Shown here one piece after another: positions 8,139 through 17,426 of a DNA stretch of 35,053 nucleotides. The stretch is from Rhodospirillaceae bacterium (GTDB taxonomy: Bacteria > Pseudomonadota > Alphaproteobacteria > Rhodospirillales > Rhodospirillaceae), in contig JAIBCD010000031.1 in assembly GCA_019694335.1 (NCBI GenBank), forward strand, positions 1 to 35,053. Direction: 5' to 3'. The translations under genes and the position numbers were made by a program. The notes beneath the pieces were generated by a model. That model saw only the letters and a list, made by a program, of their open reading frames with translations, did no database searches and was not told the origin of the DNA. Every line of letters starts with the position of its first letter. Position 1 is the stretch's first letter.

Positions 8139-9830
8139 GTGTCGGCATTGAAACGTAAGGTGGTCAGGGCTGCGGGCGCCGGATTGACGCTGGCAGTGTG
8201 TCTTGGTTTGAACTTCCCGGCGTCCCAGGCGGCGACGGCGGAAAAGGCCGCCGACACCGGCGTGGGCGTGGCGGCGATGCGCCGTCTGACGCCGGAGCAG
8301 TACGCCAACATCATCGAGGAAGTGTTCGGCCCGTCGATCGAACTGGGCGGACGCTTCGAGCCCGAGCTTCGGGTCGACCACCTCAATGAACTCGGCTCGG
8401 GCCAGCTCAGCATGTCGTCGCTGGGGATGGCGCAGTTCGACTCCATGGCGCGCAGCATTGCCGCGCAGGTGGTGAGCGAGAAGTCGCGCGACATCATGAT
8501 CCCGTGCAAACCGGCGGCCGCCAACGGCCCCGACGATGCCTGCGCCACCAAGTTCCTCGCGCACGCCGGGAGCCTGCTGTTCCGCCGGCCGCTCACGCAA
8601 CCCGAATTGCAGTCCTATGTGCAGGCCGCTCACGCGGCGTCGGTCACCGCGAAGGATTTCTACACCGGGCTGTCCTTGACCCTGGGCGCGGTGCTGTCGT
8701 CGCCGCAGTTCCTGTTCCGGCAGGCCACGGTCGAGCCCGATCCCGATAACCGCGGTCAGTTCCGCCTCGATGCCTATTCCAAGGCGACCCGCCTGAGCTT
8801 CTTCCTCTGGAACACCATGCCCGACGCCGCGTTGCTTACGGCGGCGGAGAAAGGGGAGCTGAACTCAAAGAAGGGCGTCGAAAAGCAGGTCGCGCGCATG
8901 CTGGCATCGCACCGCCTGGAGGACGGCGTGCGCGCCTTCTTCGCCGACATGCTGCAGCTGGACGGCCTGTCGGTGCTGGCCAAGGACACCACGCTGTATC
9001 CCAAGTTCGACGCCATGGTGGCGCGCGACGCCCGCGAGCAGACCCTGCGCACCATCGTCGATCTGCTGGTCGAGCATCGCGGGGATTACCGGGATCTCTT
9101 CACCGCCCGCAAGACCTACCTGACGCAGGCCTTGGCTTCGGTCTACCGCATCCCGCTGGTGAATGAAGCGCCCAATGGTTCGCAGGACTTCTGGCAGGCC
9201 TATGAACTGCCCGAGGGCGATCCGCGCGCCGGAATTCTGACCGAGCTGTCGTTCGTGGCGCTCAACTCTCATCCCGGCCGCTCGTCGCCCACCTTGCGCG
9301 GCAAGGCGCTGCGTGAAGTGATCCTCTGCCAGAAGGTGCCGGCGCCTCCGGCGGCGGTGAACTTCTCGATCGTGCAGGATACGTCCAACCCGGTCTACCG
9401 CACCGCGCGCGCGCGCCTGACGGCGCATGCGGTGAACCCGGTATGCGCCGGCTGTCATAAGCTGATCGATCCGATGGGCCTGGCGCTCGAGAATTTCGAT
9501 GGCAGCGGCGCGTTCCGTACGGAGGAAAATGGCGTGGCGCTCGATACCAGCGGCACCCTGGATGGCGTCAAATTCAACAACGCGGCGGAACTGGGGCGGG
9601 TCGTGCGCGACAACCCGGCCACGACCTCGTGCGTCGTCGACCGGCTCTTGTCCTATGGCATCGGCCGCGCGCCGGTGGCCTCGGAACGCGCCTGGGCGGA
9701 CGGCCTCAAGGCTGCGTTCATCAAGGACGGCCACGTGATCCCGGATCTCATGCGGCGGATCGCGACCAGCCCGGAATTCTTCCGCGCCGAACCCAGAATT
9801 GCCGAAGTGACCAAGGCTTCGCTGAACTAA
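8139..9830 (+). CDS. Secreted DUF1592/DUF1588/DUF1585-type protein with CxxCH motif
   Basis: A 563-aa exported protein (signal peptide 1 to about 31) with the chain of domains best known from planctomycetes. DUF1587-like RRLTPEQYANII (48 onward) comes first, then DUF1595-like LLFRRPLTQPEL, DUF1592-like LSSPQFLFRQ and RLSFFLWNTMPD, and DUF1588-like SSPTLRGKALREVILC. CAGCHKLIDPMGLALENFD follows with CAGCH at 436-440, and a DUF1585-like tail (CVVDRLLSYGIGR) ends the protein. CxxCH suggests covalent c-type haem, although DUF1588 function has not been established biochemically to my knowledge. It starts at GTG 8139 with AGGAGG 7 nt upstream. The DUF1552 gene follows after 50 bp; DUF1592-type and DUF1552 proteins are typical neighbours. 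A periplasmic redox role is inferred. Confidence 0.9.
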   Translation: MSALKRKVVRAAGAGLTLAVCLGLNFPASQAATAEKAADTGVGVAAMRRLTPEQYANIIEEVFGPSIELGGRFEPELRVDHLNELGSGQLSMSSLGMAQFDSMARSIAAQVVSEKSRDIMIPCKPAAANGPDDACATKFLAHAGSLLFRRPLTQPELQSYVQAAHAASVTAKDFYTGLSLTLGAVLSSPQFLFRQATVEPDPDNRGQFRLDAYSKATRLSFFLWNTMPDAALLTAAEKGELNSKKGVEKQVARMLASHRLEDGVRAFFADMLQLDGLSVLAKDTTLYPKFDAMVARDAREQTLRTIVDLLVEHRGDYRDLFTARKTYLTQALASVYRIPLVNEAPNGSQDFWQAYELPEGDPRAGILTELSFVALNSHPGRSSPTLRGKALREVILCQKVPAPPAAVNFSIVQDTSNPVYRTARARLTAHAVNPVCAGCHKLIDPMGLALENFDGSGAFRTEENGVALDTSGTLDGVKFNNAAELGRVVRDNPATTSCVVDRLLSYGIGRAPVASERAWADGLKAAFIKDGHVIPDLMRRIATSPEFFRAEPRIAEVTKASLN

Positions 9831-9880
9831 CGGACCGACCAACCCAACTGGCGACAAAGAATAGAAGTGGAGACCATGCG

Positions 9881-11203
9881 ATGACGACACTGACCCGGAG
9901 AAGCGCCCTGCGCGGCGTAGTCGGTGGAAGCGCCGTGACTGTGGGGCTTCCTTTCCTGGATTGTTATCTCAACAACAACGGTACGGCATTGGCCGCGACC
10001 GGGGCGGCATTGCCAGTCTGTTTTGGTCATTGGCTCCAGGCGCTGGGCTTCAACCCCGGCATGTGGGTGCCGAAGAAGATCGGCGCCGGCTACGAAAACA
10101 ACGTCCAGCTCAAGCTGTTCGACCCGATCCGCGACAAGATCAACATCTTCAGCGGCATGAAGTATTTCCTCGACGGCCGTCCCCACGAAACGCACACCTC
10201 GACCGTGCAGATCGCCACCACCGGCGCGGTGTTCGACAGCGGCCCGATCGGGCCCAGCCTCGACTCCAAGATCGCCGACGTCATCGGCACCCGGACGCGG
10301 TTCCGCTCGCTGGAAGTGGCCTACGACGGCTCCCGCCAGAGCTGGAGCCGGCGCAGCGGCACCTCGATCAATCCCTCGGAAGGTTCGCCGGCCGCGCTGT
10401 ACAAGCGCATCTTCGGACCGGAATTCCAGGATCCGAACGCCGCCGAATTCACGCCGGACCCCATGGTGGTGGCGCGCAAGAGCGTGCTGTCCGCCGTCAC
10501 CGACCAGCGCGCGGCGCTGATGAAGCAGGTGGGTGCCGGCGACCGGGTGCGTCTCGATGAGTTCTTCACCTCGGTCCGCGAAATCGAAAATCAGCTGGAA
10601 TTGCAGCTGCAGAAGCCCTCGCCGATGGTGGCCTGCACCGTGCCGAAGGCCGAGGACGAAGTGAAGCCCGACAGCTTGGTTGAGACCATGGAGACCAACA
10701 GCAAGATCATGGCCAAGCTGGTGGCCTATGCCCTCGCCTGCGGCCAGACCCGCGTGTTCAACACCTGGCTCGGCGCGCAGCAGTGGCGCCGCCGCGGCAG
10801 CTCCTACACCTGGCATAGCTCGACCCACGAAGAGTCGATCGACCCGGCGCTGGGCTACCAGAAGGTCGTGTACGACTTCATCCACGAAGCCAATCAAATG
10901 TTCGTGGACTTCGTCCATATCCTCGATGGGGTGAAGGAGGGCGATGGCACGCTGCTCGACCGCACCCTGGTGCTGTGGCAGACCGACCACGGCGACGCCC
11001 GCACGCACTCGCTGGAGGAGATTCCGATCATGACCGCGGGCAATGCCGGCGGCCGCATGAAGAGCGGCATGCACGTGTCGGCCCCGGGTGAAGCCTGCAC
11101 CCGCGTCGGTCTGACCGTGCAGCAGATCATGGGCGTTCCGTTGAACACTTGGGGTACGCGGTCGAACGAGACGACCAAGACCTTCACCGAAATTCTGACC
11201 TGA
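9881..11203 (+). CDS. DUF1552 family exported protein
   Basis: A 440-aa protein beginning MTTLTRRSALRGVVGG, a twin-arginine-like leader (RRSAL) followed by a hydrophobic stretch ending VGLPFLD, the usual opening of DUF1552 proteins. Further family-like elements are FSGMKYFLDGRPHETHTS, SLDSKIADVIG, RSLEVAYDGS, a His-rich WHSSTHEE segment and LVLWQTDHGDARTHS near the C-terminus. DUF1552 proteins are related to DUF1501/alkaline-phosphatase-like folds, but their activity is unknown. ATG 9881 is preferred over an upstream in-frame start at 9629, which would overlap the DUF1592-type gene and lacks a leader. It is 50 bp after the DUF1592-type gene and 14 bp before the COG4315-type gene, so all probably share a transcript. 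Confidence 0.9.
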   Translation: MTTLTRRSALRGVVGGSAVTVGLPFLDCYLNNNGTALAATGAALPVCFGHWLQALGFNPGMWVPKKIGAGYENNVQLKLFDPIRDKINIFSGMKYFLDGRPHETHTSTVQIATTGAVFDSGPIGPSLDSKIADVIGTRTRFRSLEVAYDGSRQSWSRRSGTSINPSEGSPAALYKRIFGPEFQDPNAAEFTPDPMVVARKSVLSAVTDQRAALMKQVGAGDRVRLDEFFTSVREIENQLELQLQKPSPMVACTVPKAEDEVKPDSLVETMETNSKIMAKLVAYALACGQTRVFNTWLGAQQWRRRGSSYTWHSSTHEESIDPALGYQKVVYDFIHEANQMFVDFVHILDGVKEGDGTLLDRTLVLWQTDHGDARTHSLEEIPIMTAGNAGGRMKSGMHVSAPGEACTRVGLTVQQIMGVPLNTWGTRSNETTKTFTEILT

Positions 11204-11217
11204 GACGAGGACGGAAC

Positions 11218-12594
11218 ATGAAACATAAGCACAAACTCATCGTTACCGGTGCGGCGGTCCTGGCCGCCGCTTTGATCTCCGGCGGTGCCTCGGCGCCGCG
11301 CACCAACGATGCGGAATTCGCGCCGATGGCGATGCCGCTCGGCATCACCTTGCAGCCGCTCGGGATCGCCCAGGGCTATGCGCTCAGCAAACCGACCGCG
11401 ACCAAGCTGCCGCGCAATGAAATCGTCTTTGCCGACGCCAAGGGCATGACGCTTTACACCTACGACAAGGACCAGCCGGGCAAGCCGGCCTGCGTCGACG
11501 AATGCACCAAGACCTGGATCCCCGCGCTGGCCGTCAAGGGCGCGAAGCCGGTGGCGCGCTGGTCGATCGTCACCCGTCCCGACGGTACCCAGCAGTGGGC
11601 GTGGCGGAACAAGCCGCTCTACACCTATGCCGGCGACATCGATATCGGCTCGGTTTACGGCAACAGCCCGAAGCGTTTCGCGCGCGGCCCGCTGATCGGC
11701 CTGCGCGGCGCCCAGAGCCGGTCCATCCCCAAGGATGTGCCGCTGCCGGCGGACTGGCATGCGGCGATGATGTATCCGGTTGAAGGCGTCGACCTTCCGA
11801 GCGGCATCATGATCCGCGACATCGAGGACGCCATGGCGCTCGCCCTGATCGACGAGCGTACGGAAAAGACCCTGTACGCCTTCGACGGCGACCCCAAGAA
11901 GGCGGAAAAGACCTGCGCCACCAACGCCTGCCGCAACTTGTGGATTCCCTTCACCGCGCCGCGTCTGGCGCAGGGCAAGGGTGATTTCGGGATCGCCCAG
12001 CGCGACGACGGCGTGACCCAGTGGACCTACAAGGGGCGGGCGTTGTTCACCAACGCCAACGACCTGGTTTACAACGACGCCAACGGCATGGGCGTGGACA
12101 AGATGTTCCAGGTGGCGGCGTACGGCCGCTATTACTTGCCCGAGAACATCACCCTCCAGGAAACCCATAAGCTGGGCAAAGTGCTCGCCAGCGCCAAGGG
12201 GCAGACCCTCTACCGCCGCAACAGCTACATCTACCAGTCGGGCGGTGGTCACGGCATGCGCCGGGGCGACACCGTGCGTCCCCAGGTCGGCCGCGACCTC
12301 GGCAACAATCCGCGCTGCGAGATCGAGTGCGAAAAGTGGCACGCCTTTCTCGCGCCGGTCGGCGCGCAGCCCTCGGCCGACTTCGGCCTGATCGATGCGC
12401 CGGACGGTGTCAACAAACAGTGGACCAGCCGCGGGTATGCCTTGTGGACCTACGACGGCGACACGCGCCCCGGCGACATCAACGGCAACGACGCCTATGA
12501 ACTGAAGCAGCCGCCCGATGCCAACACCGTGCTCGACATCGGCACGATCTATGACGGCGCCTGGGCGCTGTTCTGGATCGCGGCGTTCCCTTAA
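11218..12594 (+). CDS. Secreted triple-repeat protein, COG4315 / PF03640-like
   Basis: A 458-aa exported protein (signal peptide MKHKHKLIVTGAAVLAAALIS..., no lipobox Cys). It holds three copies of the 'secreted repeat of unknown function'. Each has a Gly-x-x-LY-aromatic element, a Cys pair before a Trp, and a second W-x-(W/T)-(R/K)-(N/G)-(K/R)-x-L-aromatic-half. Copy 1 (about 69-145) has MTLYTYDKD, CVDECTKTW and PLYTYAGD. Copy 2 (about 208-285) has KTLYAFDGD, CATNACRNLW and ALFTNAND. Copy 3 (about 320-425) has QTLYRRNSY, a Gly/Arg-rich insertion, CEIECEKW and ALWTYDGDTRPGD. Function is unknown. ATG 11218 follows the DUF1552 stop by 14 bp, and a strong terminator follows the stop. Confidence 0.88.
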   Translation: MKHKHKLIVTGAAVLAAALISGGASAPRTNDAEFAPMAMPLGITLQPLGIAQGYALSKPTATKLPRNEIVFADAKGMTLYTYDKDQPGKPACVDECTKTWIPALAVKGAKPVARWSIVTRPDGTQQWAWRNKPLYTYAGDIDIGSVYGNSPKRFARGPLIGLRGAQSRSIPKDVPLPADWHAAMMYPVEGVDLPSGIMIRDIEDAMALALIDERTEKTLYAFDGDPKKAEKTCATNACRNLWIPFTAPRLAQGKGDFGIAQRDDGVTQWTYKGRALFTNANDLVYNDANGMGVDKMFQVAAYGRYYLPENITLQETHKLGKVLASAKGQTLYRRNSYIYQSGGGHGMRRGDTVRPQVGRDLGNNPRCEIECEKWHAFLAPVGAQPSADFGLIDAPDGVNKQWTSRGYALWTYDGDTRPGDINGNDAYELKQPPDANTVLDIGTIYDGAWALFWIAAFP

Positions 12595-12612
12595 CCGGAT
12601 CTTCGGTTGGCG

Positions 12613-12646
12613 AAAACCGGCGGCGCCAGCGCGCTGCCGGTTTTTT
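12613..12646 (+). terminator. Intrinsic terminator ending the TonB receptor 1 cluster
   Basis: AAAACCGGC (12613-12621) pairs with GCCGGTTTT (12636-12644), and the stem continues inward through GGCGC/GCGCT (one G-T pair) to a CAGC loop. The run TTTTTT (12641-12646) ends it. It lies 19 nt after the stop of the COG4315-type gene. Confidence 0.87.
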
Positions 12647-12727
12647 ATGCCCGGGCCGCTGGCTCATGTCATGGAAATTGGCGGAACCAGGTCCATCGCC
12701 GCGGTTCACGGGAAACCATAAGCCGCA

Positions 12728-15013
12728 ATGACCTCCGCGCTCCAGCAAGCCCTGTCTTTTCATCGCATGGGCGATCTTGCCAGCGCCGAACGCCTCTATG
12801 TCCAGGCTCAGGCCCTCGACCCCGCCGATTTCACGGCGTGGTATCTTCTTGGGGGCTTGCGATTGCAGCAGGGGCGCTCCGCGGAAGCGCTCGCGAGCTT
12901 CGATAGAACGCTTGCCCTCAATCCGAACCAGCCGGAGGCGCTCGCCGCCCGCGGCGGGGTGTTGCGCGGCCTCGGGCGGTTCGGCGAAGCGCTCGAAAGC
13001 TATGACAAGGCGATTGCCCTGCGGCCGCAACAGGCTGAGCTGTTCTATAACCGCGGACTCGTGTGCCTGGAGTTGCAGCGGCGCCAGGAGGCCTTGGCGG
13101 ACTTCGATCGCGCGCTCGCGCTGAAAGCCGATTATGTCGATGCGTGGAACGCCCGCGGCGGGACGCAATACGCATTGGGGCATTTCGGCGAGGCGCTCGC
13201 GAGCTTCGACCGCGCCATTGTGTTCCGGCCGCAATTCGCCGCGCTACATCACAATCGCGGCCTGGCTCTCCAGAAAATGGCACGCTCCGAGGACGCTCTC
13301 GCGAGCTACGACCGGGCGCTCGCGCTTCGCCCCGGGGATGCCGAGGCCTGGAACGACCGTGGCTTTGCCCTGAAGACCCTCAAGCAGCGCGCCGAGGCGT
13401 TGGCGAGTTTCGCGCGGGCCCTGGCGATCGCGCCGCATCATGCCGGCGCGCTGCACAATCGCGGCGCGACGTTCTGGGACTTGGGGCGCTATGACGAGGC
13501 GCTGGCCGACTTCAACCGGGCCCTGGCGCTCGCTCCGGATTCCCCGTGGACGCTCCACAATCGCGGAAATCTGCTGTGGGAAAGCAAGAAGCTGCTTGAG
13601 CCGGCGCTGCGGGATCTGGAGCGCGCGGTGGCGCTCGATCCGCACTATGCCTACGCGCGCGGCGAGGTGCTGCACCTCAGGATGTACGGCGGCGACTGGC
13701 GGGGCCTCGCGGAGGAGCTTCCGGCAATCGACCGGTGCGTGCGGCACGGTGAGCCGGCGATCAAGCCCTTCATGTACCAGGCCGTCTCCGACTCCCCGGC
13801 CGATCTGTATGCCTGCGCGAAGCTTCATGCCGCGCGCGACTACCCGGTGGCGGCCGAGGTGCGCGTGAAAAACACCCGCCGGCCGGGGAAGATCCGGCTG
13901 GGCTATATGTGCGGGGAATTCCGTCTGCATGCGACGGCATTACTCACGGCGGGCCTGTACGAGGCGCACGATAGGGACCGCTTCGAGGTCACCGCCTTCG
14001 ACACCGGCGCCGGCGACGACAGTTCCCTGCGCCGCCGTCTGGAGGCGGCGTTCGACAAGATCATCGATGTATCGGCGCTTGGCGCCCCGCAGGCGGCTCG
14101 CCGCGTGGCGGACGAGGACATCGACATTCTCGTCAATCTCAATGGTTATTACGGGGCACACCGCATGGATGTCTTCGCGCATCGGCCCGCGCCCGTGCAG
14201 GTGACATTTTTAGGTTTTCCCGGAACGCTGGGAGCGCCCTATATCGACTATATCGTCGCCGACCGAGTGGTGATTCCGGAACAGGAACGGCCATTCTATG
14301 CGGAACAGGTTGTCTACTTGCCGGACTGCTACCAGGTGAATGACGCGCGGCGTGAAACCCCAGAGGCCGCCGCCGACCGCGCCCAGTTCGGCTTGCCTCC
14401 GGCAGCTTTCGTGTATTGCCATTTCAATCACAACTATAAGCTCATGCCGGCGACGTTCGCGCGCTGGATGTCGATCCTGCGGCGGACCGAGGGGAGCGTG
14501 CTGTGGCTTCTCCAGAGCAGCGAACCCTTCGCGGGCAATATCCGGCGTGCCGCGGCGCGCCACGGCATCGCGGAAGAACGTCTGATCTTCGCGCCGGTGC
14601 TCGGCCAGCGCGAACACCTCGCGCGCCTGCCGCTGGGCGACCTATTCCTGGACTCCCATCCGTGCAACGCACACACCACCGCCAGCGACGCCTTGTGGAT
14701 GGGGCTGCCGCTGCTGACATATGCCGGCAATTGCTTCTCGGGCCGCGTCGCCGCCAGCCTTCTGCGCGCGGTGGGCTTGCCCGAACTGGTGGCTGACTCG
14801 CCGCAAGCCTACGAGGAACTCGCCGTCGCGCTGGCCAAGGATCCCGTCTTGCTGAAGGGGCTGCGGCAAGAACTCGCCGAAAACCGGAAATCCGCCCCGC
14901 TGTTCGATACCGGCCGTTTCACGCGGCATATCGAATCCGGGTATGCGACGATGTTCGACAGGTGGCAGAGCGGGCGGCGGCCGGAAAGTTTCAGCGTAAC
15001 GCCGTTGGCCTGA
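12728..15013 (+). CDS. TPR / O-GlcNAc transferase (SPINDLY)-like protein 1
   Basis: A 761-aa cytoplasmic protein. Residues 1 to about 305 are nine TPR units of about 34 aa (for example NRGLVCLELQRRQEALADFD). The rest is a GT41-type catalytic region: RPGKIRLGYMCGEF with His401 (position of the catalytic-region His in DFxxHP), HNYKLMPATFARWM with Lys571 (the nucleotide-sugar phosphate Lys of OGT), and LDSHPCNAHTTASDALWMG with His649 and Asp654. Known relatives transfer GlcNAc or fucose from nucleotide sugars to Ser/Thr of proteins. The DFxxHP motif is altered to GEFRLHA, so donor or acceptor preference may differ. It starts at ATG 12728 with a weak ribosome site. The paralogue follows 10 bp after the stop. 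Confidence 0.9.
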   Translation: MTSALQQALSFHRMGDLASAERLYVQAQALDPADFTAWYLLGGLRLQQGRSAEALASFDRTLALNPNQPEALAARGGVLRGLGRFGEALESYDKAIALRPQQAELFYNRGLVCLELQRRQEALADFDRALALKADYVDAWNARGGTQYALGHFGEALASFDRAIVFRPQFAALHHNRGLALQKMARSEDALASYDRALALRPGDAEAWNDRGFALKTLKQRAEALASFARALAIAPHHAGALHNRGATFWDLGRYDEALADFNRALALAPDSPWTLHNRGNLLWESKKLLEPALRDLERAVALDPHYAYARGEVLHLRMYGGDWRGLAEELPAIDRCVRHGEPAIKPFMYQAVSDSPADLYACAKLHAARDYPVAAEVRVKNTRRPGKIRLGYMCGEFRLHATALLTAGLYEAHDRDRFEVTAFDTGAGDDSSLRRRLEAAFDKIIDVSALGAPQAARRVADEDIDILVNLNGYYGAHRMDVFAHRPAPVQVTFLGFPGTLGAPYIDYIVADRVVIPEQERPFYAEQVVYLPDCYQVNDARRETPEAAADRAQFGLPPAAFVYCHFNHNYKLMPATFARWMSILRRTEGSVLWLLQSSEPFAGNIRRAAARHGIAEERLIFAPVLGQREHLARLPLGDLFLDSHPCNAHTTASDALWMGLPLLTYAGNCFSGRVAASLLRAVGLPELVADSPQAYEELAVALAKDPVLLKGLRQELAENRKSAPLFDTGRFTRHIESGYATMFDRWQSGRRPESFSVTPLA

Positions 15014-15023
15014 GGGATACGCC

Positions 15024-17294
15024 GTGTCTTTGCAGCAAGCCATAGCCCTTCACCAGGCCGGCAGGTTAGCCGAGGCCGAGCGCCTTTACATGAACGCCAT
15101 CCAGCTTCAGCCGCGCGATTGCGCGGCCCTGTATTACCTGGGAATGCTGAGGTGCGGGCAGGGACGCTTCGCCGATGCGGCGGTAAGCTTCGGCACGGTA
15201 CTGGCGCTCCAGCCCCATCACGCCGACACACTGATCGCCAACGGTGGCGCGCTCCGCGAACTCGGCCGCTTCGCGGAGGCGCTGGCCAGCTACGACAAGG
15301 CGGCCATTCAGCGGCCACGGCTGGCCGAATTGTTCTACAACCGGGCGCTCGTCCTGTTGAATTTGGCGCGAACCGAGGACGCGGTCGCGGATTTCACCCG
15401 CGCGATAGATCTGAAGCCGGGCTACGCCGATGCCTGGAACAATCGCGGCGGCGCGCTGCACAGCCTGGGCCGCTTCAGCGACGCCATAGCGGATTTCGAC
15501 CGCGCCATCGCCTTGCAACCCAGATTGGTCACTGCGCATCACAATCGCGGGCTGTCCTTGCGGCAATGCGGGCGTCTCGACGAGGCCGTCGCGAGCCACG
15601 ATACGGCGCTGGCGCTTCAACCCGGTCATGCCGAGGCCTGGAACGATCGCGGCCAGGCTTTGAAGGGCCTTCGGCGCCTTGCCGAGGCGTTGGACAGCTT
15701 TAACAAAGCCATCGCCCTCAAGCCGGATCACGTGAAGGCGCTCTACAATCGCGGCGCGACGTTCTGGGACATGGGACGCATCGACGACGCGGAGGCCAGT
15801 TTCAACCAGGCCCTTGCCATCGACCCGGACTGCGTCGTGGCGCTTCACGCGCGCGGCAACATGCTATGGACGGCCCGGCAGGCCTACGAGCCGGCGTTGC
15901 GGGATTTGCAGAGAGCTCTGCGCCTCGAGCCGGATCATGCCTATACCCGCGGCGATTTGATGCACGTGCGGATGTATGGCGGTGACTGGCGGGATTTCGA
16001 TCGGGATGCGGCCAGGATCGACAGTGGAGTACGTGAAGGCAAGCGGATCATAAACGCGTTTACCTATCACACTATTTCGGGCTCGCCCGCCGATCTGCAG
16101 ACGTGCGCGAAGACGTTCGCCGCGAGCAATTATCCCGCCGCGCCCGTTTCCCCGGCGAGGGCCCGGCGCCCGGGAAAAATCCGGGTGGGGTACGCCTGTG
16201 GCGAGTTTCGCGCGCATGCGACGATGCATCTCATGGCGGGCCTGTTCGAGCATCACGATCAGGGCAAGTTCGAGATCGTGGCGTTCGATACCGGTCATGG
16301 CGATCAAAGCCCCGTGCGCCAGCGCGTTGCGGCGGCTTTCGCCAAATTCGTGAATATTTCGGCGTTGAGTATTTCCGACGCCGCAAAATGCGTGACCGCC
16401 GAGGACATCGACATACTCGTCACCCTGAACGGCTACTGCGGGCAGTCGCATATGCACCTCTTCGCGCAACGGCCTGCTCCGATCCAGGTCAATTTCCTGG
16501 CTTTCCCGGGAACGCTTGGGGCGGATTACATCGACTATGTGATCGCGGACCGCGTTGTCGTGCCTGAAGAAGAGCGGCGGTTCTACACCGAAAGCGTTGT
16601 GTACCTGCCGGACAGCTATCAGCCGAACGACGCCGCGCGCGGCATGCCCAAAAGCGCCGCGCGGCGTTCCGAGCACGGCTTGCCGGAGGGCGCGTTCGTC
16701 TTCTGCCACTTCAATCACAGCTTCAAACTCACTCCTGCGACCTTCGCGCGGTGGATGCGCATATTGCGCGAGGTCGAGGGAAGCGTGCTGTGGCTTCTGC
16801 GAAGCACCGGCGCATTCGCCGAAAATCTGCGGCATGAGGCGGAGCGCCAGGGCGTCGCGGCGGACCGGCTCATTTTCGCCCCGGTCATGAATTACCAGGA
16901 TCACCTGGCGCGCCTGGCGCTCGGCGACCTGTTCCTGGATTCCTTGCCCTACAACGCGCATACCACTGCCAGCGACGCGCTATGGATGGGGCTTCCGGTC
17001 CTGACCTTGCGCGGTACCGCTTTCGCGGGCCGGGTCGCGGCGAGTTTGTTGCACGCGGTGGGATTGCCCGAACTCGTGACCGAGAGCGCGGAGGCATATG
17101 AGACCTTGGCGCTCGACCTCGCCCGGAATCCCGCCACCCTCGGAGGCCTGCGCGAAAAACTTGCGCACAACAGGACGCGGACCGCGCTCTTCGATACCGC
17201 ACGTTTCACGCGGCACCTCGAAGCGGCTTACGCCACGATGCTCGCGACATGGGAAAGCGGCGCCGCGGCGCGGAGTTTCAGCGTGCCACCGTGA
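15024..17294 (+). CDS. TPR / O-GlcNAc transferase (SPINDLY)-like protein 2
   Basis: A 756-aa paralogue of the preceding protein with the same architecture: nine TPRs (1 to about 305), then a GT41-type domain with GEFRAHATMHLMAG (His398), HSFKLTPATFARWM (Lys568) and NAHTTASDALWMG (His646, Asp651). It starts at GTG 15024 with GAGGG upstream, only 10 bp after the first copy, so the two are co-transcribed. The high similarity in both TPR (NRGATFWD-x-GR) and catalytic parts points to tandem duplication followed by divergence of the TPR scaffold, which chooses the protein targets. It is cytoplasmic, with no membrane segment. Targets are unknown; no flagellin or adhesin gene lies nearby. Confidence 0.9.
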   Translation: MSLQQAIALHQAGRLAEAERLYMNAIQLQPRDCAALYYLGMLRCGQGRFADAAVSFGTVLALQPHHADTLIANGGALRELGRFAEALASYDKAAIQRPRLAELFYNRALVLLNLARTEDAVADFTRAIDLKPGYADAWNNRGGALHSLGRFSDAIADFDRAIALQPRLVTAHHNRGLSLRQCGRLDEAVASHDTALALQPGHAEAWNDRGQALKGLRRLAEALDSFNKAIALKPDHVKALYNRGATFWDMGRIDDAEASFNQALAIDPDCVVALHARGNMLWTARQAYEPALRDLQRALRLEPDHAYTRGDLMHVRMYGGDWRDFDRDAARIDSGVREGKRIINAFTYHTISGSPADLQTCAKTFAASNYPAAPVSPARARRPGKIRVGYACGEFRAHATMHLMAGLFEHHDQGKFEIVAFDTGHGDQSPVRQRVAAAFAKFVNISALSISDAAKCVTAEDIDILVTLNGYCGQSHMHLFAQRPAPIQVNFLAFPGTLGADYIDYVIADRVVVPEEERRFYTESVVYLPDSYQPNDAARGMPKSAARRSEHGLPEGAFVFCHFNHSFKLTPATFARWMRILREVEGSVLWLLRSTGAFAENLRHEAERQGVAADRLIFAPVMNYQDHLARLALGDLFLDSLPYNAHTTASDALWMGLPVLTLRGTAFAGRVAASLLHAVGLPELVTESAEAYETLALDLARNPATLGGLREKLAHNRTRTALFDTARFTRHLEAAYATMLATWESGAAARSFSVPP

Positions 17295-17426
17295 CGCCGG
17301 CAGATGTCGCGGCGCACATAAAACGGCCTGGGAAATGTAGCTGCGCGCGGCCTTAAATCATTGAGATTGCTATGAATTATATGCAGAGTATCGACAGCAG
17401 GGGATGACAATGGGGGAGGGGATTTG

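Noticed and set aside
12728-17294. The tandem OGT-like genes as a simple repeat or assembly duplication
   Set aside because: The two proteins differ throughout at the amino-acid level, so they are diverged paralogues rather than an artefact.
17361-17383. TTGAGA and TATATG as a sigma-70 promoter before the transketolase-like gene
   Set aside because: The spacing is only about 11 bp, too short for a -35/-10 pair.
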